In this document: positions 30,316-37,822 of the stretch, one piece after another
Position numbering within the stretch: position 1 is the stretch's first letter
Layout of the letters: every line of letters begins with the position of its first letter
Assembly: GCF_027853965.1 (NCBI RefSeq)
Contig: NZ_JAQGLB010000016.1
Coordinates: 1-64,000 of the forward strand
Source: Saccharopolyspora indica
Lineage (GTDB): Bacteria; Actinomycetota; Actinomycetes; Mycobacteriales; Pseudonocardiaceae
Direction of reading: 5' to 3'
DNA length: 64,000 nucleotides
Notes under the pieces: model-generated
What the model was told of the DNA's origin: nothing
Database searches by the model: none
What the model saw: the letters and a program-made list of their open reading frames with translations, nothing else
Program-made: the position numbers and the translations under genes

Positions 30316-30537
30316 CCGCGCATTGTCGCGGGAACCGCGCGGCCGGTGCAGCAGACCGCGGGATGTTCCGCACTCGACCCGGGTCGAACCACCGCTTCGC
30401 CCCGGGTCGAATGCGGTTCGAGCCGCCGGTCCGATGTGCCCGCCGAGCCGAGTGGACAGACTCGTCGTGCCTGGAAATACGGAAGAACGTGGAGAAGCTC
30501 CCACTTCCGGCCGGACGTTGATGCAGGAGGACATCGG

Positions 30538-31983
30538 ATGCGCAGAACTCTGGCCGTCTCCCTCGCCGCCGCGGCGGTGGCCGCGACCGCGGCCGTGGGA
30601 GTGGCGTCGGCGGACACCGTGGAGTGGGGCCCGTGCCCGGAGGGCACCGCCCCCGGCCTCGAGTGCTCGACGCTCGAAGTCCCGCTGGACTACCGGGATC
30701 CGGACGGCGAGCAGGTGGAGCTCGCGATCTCCCGGCTGGCGAGCGAGAAACCCGCGCGGCGCCGCGGCGTCCTGCTCACCAACCCGGGCGGCCCCGGTGT
30801 CGCCGGACTCGACTACCCGGCGCTCCTCGCCGCGAAGGGGCTGCCGATCCCGGGCGTGCCGCAGGAAGTGCTGGACGCCTACGACGTGATCGGCTTCGAC
30901 CCGCGCGGTGTCGGCCGCAGCGCGCCGGTGACCTGCGAGCTGACGCAGGAGCAGCAGGGCTGGGGTGTCTTCCCGACCTACGCGCACACCGCTGCCGACG
31001 TCGAGCGGGAGGCGGACCGCGCGCGGACCATCGCCGAGCAGTGCGCCACCTCGCCGACGGCGCGGCTGCTGCCGCACCTCACCACCGCGAACACCGCGCG
31101 CGACGTGGACCGCATCCGGGAAGCGCTGGGCGAGCCGAAGATCTCCTACCTCGGCGGCTCCTACGGCACCTCCCTCGGCGCGGTGTACACGACGATGTTC
31201 CCGGCGAACAGCGACCGGATCGTGCTGGACAGCAACCTGGGCGCCGGCGGTTACGACGCCAAGGCCTTCCGGTTGATGGCCCGCGGCCTGGAGGAGCGGT
31301 TCCCGGACTTCGCGGCGTTCGCGGCCGCGCGGCCCGAGCTCGGCCTGGGGGCCACGCCGGAGCAGGTGACCGCGAAGTTCTTCGAGCTCGCGGATCGCTT
31401 GACGGCCAAGCCGGTCCAGGGCGTCGACGGGACGTTGTTCCGCGGGATGACGTTCGAAAGCCTCTACTCCGATGCCACCATGCCGCTGCTGGCCGAGACC
31501 TGGCGGGCCTTGGCGGAGGACCGGCCGCTGCCGCCGCGCCCGCCGATGGCGAACCTGGAGAACGCCATGTCCGCGCGGCTTTCGGTGGTCTGCGGTGATT
31601 CGCGCTGGCCGCGGGCGGTCGAGGACTACCAGCGGCAGGTCGAGGTCGACCGGGCGGAGCACCCGATGCTGGGCGGCTCCACGGCCAGCATCGGGCCGTG
31701 CGCGTTCTGGCCGTCCGAGCGGGTCGAACCGCCGGTGCGCATCGGTGACGAGGGCCCGTCGAACGTGCTCATGGTGCAGAACGAGCGCGACCCGGGAACG
31801 CCGCTGGCTGGCGCCCAGGAGCTGCGGCGCGCGTTCGGGCAGCGGGCCACGATGGTGACGGCCGACGAGGGCGGGCACGGCATCTACCCGTTCGGCCCCA
31901 ACACGTGCGCGAAGAACGCGGTGACGGAGTTCCTGACCACCGGGAAGCGCCCGCCGCACGACGTGGCCTGCCCCGCCGGGTAG
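30538..31983 (+). CDS. Secreted S33-family alpha/beta hydrolase (tripeptidyl aminopeptidase-like)
   Basis: A 481-residue exported hydrolase with a signal peptide (MRRTLAVSLAAAAVAATAAV, ending ASA). The nucleophile Ser lies in GGSYGTSLG (~207); GFDPRGVGRS forms the oxyanion region; Asp in ERDPGTP (~418) and His in GGHGIYPFG (~447) complete the triad in the TAP-like C-terminal domain. It resembles streptomycete tripeptidyl aminopeptidases and SlpD/E-type lipoprotein hydrolases. The ATG follows CAGGAGGACATCGG. It is divergent from the two-component system, with 222 bp between them. Confidence 0.9.
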   Translation: MRRTLAVSLAAAAVAATAAVGVASADTVEWGPCPEGTAPGLECSTLEVPLDYRDPDGEQVELAISRLASEKPARRRGVLLTNPGGPGVAGLDYPALLAAKGLPIPGVPQEVLDAYDVIGFDPRGVGRSAPVTCELTQEQQGWGVFPTYAHTAADVEREADRARTIAEQCATSPTARLLPHLTTANTARDVDRIREALGEPKISYLGGSYGTSLGAVYTTMFPANSDRIVLDSNLGAGGYDAKAFRLMARGLEERFPDFAAFAAARPELGLGATPEQVTAKFFELADRLTAKPVQGVDGTLFRGMTFESLYSDATMPLLAETWRALAEDRPLPPRPPMANLENAMSARLSVVCGDSRWPRAVEDYQRQVEVDRAEHPMLGGSTASIGPCAFWPSERVEPPVRIGDEGPSNVLMVQNERDPGTPLAGAQELRRAFGQRATMVTADEGGHGIYPFGPNTCAKNAVTEFLTTGKRPPHDVACPAG

Positions 31984-32087
31984 CGGGCGCGGTTCGTGAG
32001 GGGTTTCCCGGCCGGGCGCGGTGCGCGGGACGGGTGATCCGGGGTGGCGGGGCTAGCGTCGGCTCAGCGACTTCGGGGAGGAAGCTC

Positions 32088-32284
32088 ATGGGTTCCGCGA
32101 GTGCGGCCGACGAACTTGCCCGGCGTATCGGGGAGCATCTCGTGCACCGCCCGGGCGATCCGGCGCACGCCGGTGCTTCGGCGCTCTGGAACGGCGCGGT
32201 GACCACGCAGCCCGCCTGGTCGCGGCCAAGCAGGCCTACGATCCGGGCCACGTCTTCACCGCCACGCCGCTGCCCGGCAAATAA
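32088..32284 (+). pseudogene. Remnant of berberine-bridge-type FAD-linked oxidase
   Basis: The reading frame from ATG 32088 (with GGGGAGGAAGC upstream) encodes the start of a BBE-type FAD oxidase, including HRPGDPAHAGASALWNG, as in the residues before the FAD-binding loop. After that, in another frame, the DNA encodes the typical C-terminus, RLVAAKQAYDPGHVFTATP, ending at TAA 32282-32284. The roughly 400 residues expected in between are gone, and the two ends are joined out of frame. This is a gene lost by an internal deletion. The rest of 31984-32439 has no gene. Confidence 0.7.
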
Positions 32285-32394
32285 TTCCTAAGTGGACCAA
32301 CGGGTGGTGCTTCGGCCCTTGCCCCGGCTGCGGAATCTTCTTTCCCGCCGGTGAATTCTGGTGCGAAACGGCCGGGGAGCGGCAGGAGCTCTCG

Positions 32395-32400
32395 TACAGT
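32395..32400 (+). promoter_or_regulatory. -10 box of the acyl-CoA-dehydrogenase-like gene
   Basis: TACAGT lies 40 nt before the ATG at 32440 and about 22 nt before its GAGGAG ribosome-binding site, so this transcript would carry a short leader. Confidence 0.4.
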
Positions 32401-32439
32401 GGCCGCGATCAACACCGACGACGAGGAGTGGTCTTGCCC

Positions 32440-33621
32440 ATGACGGTCCCGGCCGGAGTGCACGTCAGCCCGGAGTTCCCCGCGATGCTCGACCGGATCG
32501 ACGCGCTCGCCGGCGAACTCGAGTCGGACGCCGCCGCGGCGGAGGAGCGCGGCAGGCTGGCCGAGAGCACCGCGCGGGCGCTGCTGGACGCGGGAGTGGT
32601 CCGGGCCGGGCTGCCCGCGAACCTCGGTGGCCACGAGTTCTCGCCGCGCCAGCTGATCGCGACGATCGAGCGGGTCAGCTACCACGACGCGGCGGCGGGC
32701 TGGACGATGCTGGCGCTGCTGCACGTCACCGGCACCACCGCGGCCTACCTGGGCGATGTCGCGGCGGCCGAGATGTTCGCCGACGTGGCCGGGGGCGACC
32801 ACGCGCTGCTGGCCGGGCACGGCACCCGCCCCGGCCGGGCGGTTCCGGTGGACGGCGGTTTCCTGGTGAGCGGGAGCTGGCAGTTCGCCTCCGGGATGGC
32901 GCACGCCACCCACGTGCACAGCGCGATCCAGGTCGAGGGCACCGGCGAGCTGCGGGTGCTGGCGATGCCGAAGTCGCAGGTGGAGCTGGTCGACAACTGG
33001 GACGTGCTGGGCCTGCGCGCGACGCACAGCATCGACTACCGCTGCACCGACGTCCACGTCCCGATCACGCACACCTACATCGCGACGACCACGACTCCGG
33101 CCAACGGCGGTGCGATGTACCGGGTCGGCCTGGTGAACATGGCCGCGATCGTGCACAGCGGCTGGGCGCTCGGCGCCGGGCGGCGACTGCTCGACGAGAT
33201 GAAGTCCCTCGCCGCGGCCAAGTCCGGCACGCACAACGCGGCGGTCGACACCGGGCACTTCCACGCGGAGTACGCGACCGCGGTGGCCAGGCTCCGCGCG
33301 GCCCGCGCCTGGGTGATGGAGGTGTGGCAGGACGTCGAGGAAGCCCTGGACGCGGGCGGATCGCTGAGCACCGAGCAGGAAACGCTGATCAGGCTGTCGC
33401 TCAACCACGCGACGCGAACGGCGCAGGAGACCGGCCAGGTGGTGCACCGCTGGGCGGGCACGACGGCGATCCGGCGCGGCCCGATCGACCGGTTCCTCCG
33501 CGACGTCGCCACCGGAGCCCAGCACATCACCTCCAGTCCGGTGGTGCTGCAGAACTGCGGGAAGTGGCTCAGCGGTCTGGAACCCGAAGCCCGCTGGGAG
33601 TTCCTCGACCTGGCCCGGTGA
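32440..33621 (+). CDS. Acyl-CoA dehydrogenase-type flavin oxygenase
   Basis: About 393 residues with the acyl-CoA dehydrogenase fold: N-terminal helical ARALLDAGVVRAGLPANLGG, central beta domain FLVSGSWQFASGMAHATHVH and VLGLRATHSIDYRCTDVHVP, and C-terminal helices with HRWAGTTAI. The usual catalytic Glu region is not conserved. The pattern fits the HpaB/DszC-like group of flavin-dependent monooxygenases that use this fold with a separate flavin reductase. An FMN reductase exists at 42565 but is not linked. The start could also be TTG 32434 or GTG 32428; the GAGGAG at 32423-32428 suits 32434-32440. Confidence 0.75.
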   Translation: MTVPAGVHVSPEFPAMLDRIDALAGELESDAAAAEERGRLAESTARALLDAGVVRAGLPANLGGHEFSPRQLIATIERVSYHDAAAGWTMLALLHVTGTTAAYLGDVAAAEMFADVAGGDHALLAGHGTRPGRAVPVDGGFLVSGSWQFASGMAHATHVHSAIQVEGTGELRVLAMPKSQVELVDNWDVLGLRATHSIDYRCTDVHVPITHTYIATTTTPANGGAMYRVGLVNMAAIVHSGWALGAGRRLLDEMKSLAAAKSGTHNAAVDTGHFHAEYATAVARLRAARAWVMEVWQDVEEALDAGGSLSTEQETLIRLSLNHATRTAQETGQVVHRWAGTTAIRRGPIDRFLRDVATGAQHITSSPVVLQNCGKWLSGLEPEARWEFLDLAR

Positions 33622-33815
33622 CCGCGCCCGCCGCACGGCCGAACTCGCCGGATGAACGCTCCAGCGACCCGGAACCGGCCGTAGTGGACTGTCCTGGGCC
33701 GGCGCCGTCCGTGATGGCCGATCTGATGTCCTGATCGTGTCAGTCGCCGTGAAAATCGCTTTCGTCCCGATGCAGTGCGATGTCACCATCGGCGATCGGC
33801 GATGAGAGGGGCGTG

Positions 33816-34613
33816 ATGGCCCGGAGTTTCGCACGGCGGCTGCCGAAGCTGCTCCGCCCGTGGCCGCTGTCCGGCGTGCGGGTGGTCGAGGAGCTGACCG
33901 ACCTCGGCGACCGGGCCCGGGTCTGGCGGGTGCGGGCCGACGACGCAGACCACGTCGCGAAGCTGACGTTCGACGCCCGCCGGTACGTGGTGCCGGGGCT
34001 GCGGATCGCGTCGGTGCTGGATCGCGCGGGAATCCGCACCGGCAGACCGGTGCCGACCTCCGCCGGTGCGCTGTGCACCGGCGTGCGGCTGGGGAGGTGG
34101 ACGCTGGCCCTGCTGGAATTCGTGCCGGGCACGCCGTTCGACTGGTCGGAGCCGGAGCGGTGCGGCGACCTGCTCGGGCGCGTGCACCACGTGCTGCGCT
34201 CGGCCGAAGACGTGGCTCCGGCGGGGCGTCTGCTCGACTTCTACCAGGAGGAAGCCGACCGGGTGGGCGGGCAGCGCGGCGCGGCGCTCTCCGACGCGGT
34301 GGCCGCGGTGCGCGCCTTCGACCGCGACACCGGGCTGACCCACGGCGTGCTCTACGGCGATCCCGCTCCCGAGGTGCTGAGGTCGCCCGACGACGAGCTG
34401 GCGCTGATCGACTGGGGCACGCCGAGCTGGGGCCCGCTGCTGCACGATCTCGTGTGCTGGCAGCGGTTCGGCGCGGCTGCCGGTGAGGACGCGGCCGCCC
34501 GCTTGCTGTCCGGCTACCGCACCCGGATGCACCTCGCGGACGCCGAACTGGCCGCCGCACCGCTGTTCCGCACCCTGCACCGGGCGATCGACGCCGTGTG
34601 GGAGGCGCGGTGA
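33816..34613 (+). CDS. Aminoglycoside phosphotransferase-like protein
   Basis: About 265 residues of the APH/choline-kinase fold. AKLTFD holds the probable ATP-binding Lys, and ALLEFVPGTPFDW is typical of the hinge. The catalytic loop is THGVLYGDPAPEVLRS, followed by the metal-binding Asp in LALIDWGTPSWGP. The loop departs from HGDxxxxN: three residues intrude after HG, and the metal-binding Asn is Glu. The ATG at 33816 is preceded by GAGAGGGG. It is monocistronic. It may be a small-molecule kinase or an inactive relative; the substrate is unknown. Confidence 0.7.
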   Translation: MARSFARRLPKLLRPWPLSGVRVVEELTDLGDRARVWRVRADDADHVAKLTFDARRYVVPGLRIASVLDRAGIRTGRPVPTSAGALCTGVRLGRWTLALLEFVPGTPFDWSEPERCGDLLGRVHHVLRSAEDVAPAGRLLDFYQEEADRVGGQRGAALSDAVAAVRAFDRDTGLTHGVLYGDPAPEVLRSPDDELALIDWGTPSWGPLLHDLVCWQRFGAAAGEDAAARLLSGYRTRMHLADAELAAAPLFRTLHRAIDAVWEAR

Positions 34614-34867
34614 TCCGCAGCTTCTGCGGTGCGCTGTACGGCTGGGCTCCAGGTGGTCCTGCAGGGCTGTGAGCGGTGGCTCAGCGGAGTGCGCCGGGAT
34701 CTCCGCGCGGGGCTGGGCGGGCAGGTGCAGACCAGGTGGAGAAGTGGTGAACGTCGTGCGGACAGGCGTGGGCGCGTCCGGCTCCTCGGCGGTCGAGGGG
34801 GCTTTGACCTGCGGTTCTGCGACTCCGTCGACGGCTGCGCGGCGACTCGCCGGTTGATCGGCTTTAT
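34614..34867. other. Intergenic region without a recognisable gene
   Basis: About 250 bp between the APH-like gene and the furA promoter. Open frames exist on both strands but show no family similarity, start signals or plausible composition. I see nothing to annotate. Confidence 0.5.
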
Positions 34868-34902
34868 TTGACTCATTCCAGAAAAGCTGATAGCCATATG
34901 TC
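34868..34902 (+). promoter_or_regulatory. furA promoter with probable autoregulatory AT-rich operator
   Basis: TTGACT (34868-34873), a 17-bp spacer and TAGCCA (34891-34896) form a -35/-10 pair that puts the transcription start close to the ATG at 34903. The local AT-richness matches the operator position of FurA upstream of its own gene in mycobacteria and streptomycetes. Confidence 0.6.
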
Positions 34903-35337
34903 ATGCCGTCCATCGATGCCGCCGCCCTGCTGAAGGGGGCGTCGCTGCGGGTGACCCGCCCTCGGGTCGCCGTGCTCGCGATGGTTTCGGAGAATCCCCA
35001 TTCCGATGCCGACACCATCGCGACGACCGTCCGTCGCGACCTGGGGTCGGTGTCCACCCAGGCGGTGTACGACGTCCTGCGCGCGCTCACCGAGGCGGGC
35101 CTGGTCCGCCGCATCGAACCGGCCGGCTCGCCGGCCCGGTTCGAGACGCGCGTGGGCGACAACCACCACCACCTGGTGTGCCGCGTCTGCGGTGCCATCG
35201 CCGACGTCAGTTGCGCGGTGGGGGAGGCCCCGTGCCTCCACGCCGACGATCCGCACGGATACCTGCTCGACGAGGCCGAGGTGACCTTCTGGGGCGTGTG
35301 CCCGGACTGCCGCGGCAACGGACGAGCGATTGACTGA
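34903..35337 (+). CDS. furA: Fur-family peroxide-responsive repressor
   Basis: A 144-residue Fur protein. The winged helix contains LRVTRPRVAVLAMVSENPHSDAD and STQAVYDVLRALTEAGLVRR; the metal-sensing half has DNHHHLVCRVCG and a second CxxC (VCPDCRG), forming the structural zinc site. Gene order furA-katA, with 22 bp between, is the classical actinomycete peroxide-stress operon, in which FurA represses catalase and itself. No ribosome-binding site precedes the ATG, consistent with a leaderless start. Confidence 0.93.
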   Translation: MPSIDAAALLKGASLRVTRPRVAVLAMVSENPHSDADTIATTVRRDLGSVSTQAVYDVLRALTEAGLVRRIEPAGSPARFETRVGDNHHHLVCRVCGAIADVSCAVGEAPCLHADDPHGYLLDEAEVTFWGVCPDCRGNGRAID

Positions 35338-35359
35338 AGATCCCACCGAGGAGCGAGTT

Positions 35360-36817
35360 TTGCCTGAGAACAACCAGAAACCGTTGACCACGGTGGCCGG
35401 TGCCCCGGTCCCGGACAACCAGAACTCCCTGACCGCCGGCCCGCGCGGCCCGATGCTGCTGCAGGACGTCTGGTTCCTGGAGAAGCTGGCGCACTTCGAC
35501 CGCGAGGTCATCCCGGAGCGCCGGATGCACGCGAAGGGCTCCGGTGCGTTCGGCACCTTCACGGTGACCAACGACATCACCCAGTACACCAGCGCGAAGA
35601 TCTTCTCCGAGATCGGCAAGAAGACCGAGCTGTTCGTCCGCTTCTCGACCGTCGCCGGTGAGCGCGGCGCGGCCGACGCCGAGCGCGACATCCGCGGCTT
35701 CGCGATCAAGTTCTACACCGACGAGGGCAACTGGGACATCGTCGGCAACAACACGCCGGTGTTCTTCTTCCGCGACCCGCTGAAGTTCCCGGACCTCAAC
35801 CACGCGGTGAAGCGCGACCCGCGCACCAACATGCGCAACGCCGAGAACAACTGGGACTTCTGGACCAACCTGCCCGAGGCGCTGCACCAGGTCACCATCG
35901 TGATGTCCGACCGCGGCATCCCGGCGTCCTACCGCCACATGCACGGCTTCGGCTCGCACACCTACAGCTTCATCAACGCCGAGGGCGAGCGGTTCTGGGT
36001 CAAGTTCCACCACCGCACCCAGCAGGGCATCAAGAACCTGACCGACGCCGAGGCCGAGGCCCTGGTCGGCAAGGACCGCGAGTCGCACCAGCGCGACCTG
36101 TACGAGTCGATCGAGAACGGCGACTTCCCGAAGTGGAAGCTGTACGTGCAGATCATGCCGGAGGCGGACGCGGACAACTACCGCTTCCACCCCTTCGACC
36201 TGACCAAGGTCTGGTCGAAGAAGGACTACCCGCTGATCGAGGTCGGCGAGTGGGAGCTCAACCGCAACCCGGAGAACTACCACGCCGAGGTCGAGCAGGC
36301 CGCGTTCTCCCCGGCCAACGTCGTCCCTGGCATCAGCTTCTCCCCGGACCGGATGCTGCAGGGCCGGTTGTTCTCCTACGGTGACGCGCAGCGCTACCGC
36401 CTGGGCGTGAACCACCACCAGATCCCGGTCAACGCGCCGAAGAACCCGGTGAACTCCTACCACCGCGACGGTGCCATGCGCATCCACCAGGGTGGTACCC
36501 CGGCCATCGAGCCGAACTCCTACGGCCGCTGGCAGGAGCAGCCGGCGTACCGCGACCCGGCCCTGGCCGTGGGTGCCGTCGCCGACCGGTTCAACTACCG
36601 CGAGGACGACGACAACTACTACGAGCAGCCGGGCAACCTGTTCCGCAGCATGTCGGCGGAGCAGCAGCAGGTGCTGTTCGAGAACACCGCCCGCGCGATC
36701 AACGGTGCCTCCCAGGCCACCGTCGAGCGCCACATCGCCAACTGCACCAAGGCCGACCCGGCCTACGGCGAGGGCGTCCGCAAGGCGATCGAGGCCCTGG
36801 CCGCGGGCGAGCTCTGA
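35360..36817 (+). CDS. katA: Monofunctional heme catalase
   Basis: A 485-residue clade-3-size catalase. The distal His is in RRMHAKGSGAFG, the distal Asn in IVGNNTPVFFFRD, and the proximal Tyr in GRLFSYGDAQRYRLG. The start I chose is TTG 35360, six bases after GAGGAG; a longer frame from TTG 35330 would add ten residues without a ribosome-binding site. It decomposes hydrogen peroxide in the cytoplasm and is co-transcribed with furA and the ankyrin gene. Confidence 0.96.
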   Translation: MPENNQKPLTTVAGAPVPDNQNSLTAGPRGPMLLQDVWFLEKLAHFDREVIPERRMHAKGSGAFGTFTVTNDITQYTSAKIFSEIGKKTELFVRFSTVAGERGAADAERDIRGFAIKFYTDEGNWDIVGNNTPVFFFRDPLKFPDLNHAVKRDPRTNMRNAENNWDFWTNLPEALHQVTIVMSDRGIPASYRHMHGFGSHTYSFINAEGERFWVKFHHRTQQGIKNLTDAEAEALVGKDRESHQRDLYESIENGDFPKWKLYVQIMPEADADNYRFHPFDLTKVWSKKDYPLIEVGEWELNRNPENYHAEVEQAAFSPANVVPGISFSPDRMLQGRLFSYGDAQRYRLGVNHHQIPVNAPKNPVNSYHRDGAMRIHQGGTPAIEPNSYGRWQEQPAYRDPALAVGAVADRFNYREDDDNYYEQPGNLFRSMSAEQQQVLFENTARAINGASQATVERHIANCTKADPAYGEGVRKAIEALAAGEL

Positions 36818-36908
36818 GCTCGACCCGGGTCTGCGGACTCGTAGCGGGGCGGCGGTCGAATCCGGCCGCCGCCCCCTCCTTTTCCCAGCGAGATCAGGAA
36901 GAACCACC

Positions 36909-37292
36909 ATGAGCGATGGACTGACCCCGGAGCAGGCCGAGCGCGTCGTGGCGATCGCCATGGACCTGGCCCGCGAAGGCCGGACGGAAGAGCTGGCCGA
37001 GTTCGTCGACCACGGCCTCCCGGTCAACACGACCGACGAAGCGGGCAACACGCCGCTGATGCTCGCGGCCTACCACGGCCACGCCGGAACGGTCCGAGCC
37101 CTCCTCGACCGGAAGGCCGACCCCGACCTGCGCAACGACCGGGACCAGTCGCCCATCGCCGGAGCCCTGTTCAAGGGCGAAGAAGCGGTGGTGAAGGTCC
37201 TCCGCGAAGCAGGAGCGGACCTCGACGCGGGCACCCCTTCGGCCCGAGCGGCGGCGGCGATGTTCGGCCGCGAGAACCTCCTGTCGGACTGA
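36909..37292 (+). CDS. Ankyrin-repeat protein downstream of catalase
   Basis: A 127-residue protein with about three ankyrin repeats: GNTPLMLAAYHGHAGTVRAL is the consensus core, followed by a weaker DQSPIAGALFKGEEAVVKVL. Placement directly after katA parallels the ankB gene that supports catalase activity in Pseudomonas. It probably assists or stabilises catalase. The start follows an AGATCAGGAAGAACCACC leader. Confidence 0.85.
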   Translation: MSDGLTPEQAERVVAIAMDLAREGRTEELAEFVDHGLPVNTTDEAGNTPLMLAAYHGHAGTVRALLDRKADPDLRNDRDQSPIAGALFKGEEAVVKVLREAGADLDAGTPSARAAAAMFGRENLLSD

Positions 37293-37362
37293 CCCCGCGC
37301 CTCCAGAACCCGTGAGCGCTTTGGGGCGCTATGACACCCCGAACCGCGCACGGACCCACGGC

Positions 37363-37375
37363 TACTCTGGACCGG
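37363..37375 (+). promoter_or_regulatory. Leaderless promoter of deaminase-like gene
   Basis: TACTCT at 37363-37368 is followed after 6 nt by GTG 37375, with no ribosome-binding site. Confidence 0.5.
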
Positions 37376-37776
37376 TGGATGCTGCGTCGATCATCGCCCG
37401 CGCCGCTGAGTACCTGAACCCCGCCGAGCGGGGTGACCGGACGTCGGGAGGCGTGGCTTCGGCCATCCTCACCGCGCAGGGCGATCTCTTCTTCGGCGTC
37501 TGCATCGACACGCCCTGCAGCATGGGCTTCTGCGCCGAGCACGCCGCCGCGGCCGCGATGATCACCGCGAGGCAGTCCGAGATCGCGGTGGTCGTGGCCG
37601 TCGTGCGCGACGACTCCGGTGCGCTCCGCGTGCTGCCGCCGTGCGGCCGGTGCCGCGAGTTCCTGTACCAGCTCGACGACCGCAACCTGGCCGCCCGGGT
37701 CGTCCTGGGGCCGGAAAGGGTCGTGACCCTCGCCGACCTCCTGCCGGAGCGGTGGTCGGATCGGGACGTCGACTGA
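37375..37776 (+). CDS. Cytidine deaminase-like protein
   Basis: A 133-residue zinc-dependent deaminase. Zinc-binding and catalytic residues are in FCAEHAAA (Cys, Glu pair) and PPCGRCREFL (two Cys), the CDA signature. The length and TSGGVASAIL / GVCIDTPCSMGF segment suit a cytidine deaminase or a blasticidin-S-deaminase-like enzyme. I cannot decide between nucleoside salvage and another substrate. It begins at a GTG that appears to be the transcription start. Confidence 0.83.
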   Translation: MDAASIIARAAEYLNPAERGDRTSGGVASAILTAQGDLFFGVCIDTPCSMGFCAEHAAAAAMITARQSEIAVVVAVVRDDSGALRVLPPCGRCREFLYQLDDRNLAARVVLGPERVVTLADLLPERWSDRDVD

Positions 37777-37809
37777 CTGGAAAGTCCCGATCGTCCGGTG
37801 CGGTCGCAC

Positions 37810-37822
37810 TAGGGTGTGGTCA
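37810..37822 (+). promoter_or_regulatory. Leaderless promoter of SARP gene
   Basis: TAGGGT at 37810-37815 lies 6 nt before the ATG at 37822, without a ribosome-binding site. Confidence 0.5.

Noticed and set aside
34629..34871. Small ORF between the APH-like gene and furA
   Set aside because: No ribosome-binding site or family features; it would run into the furA promoter.
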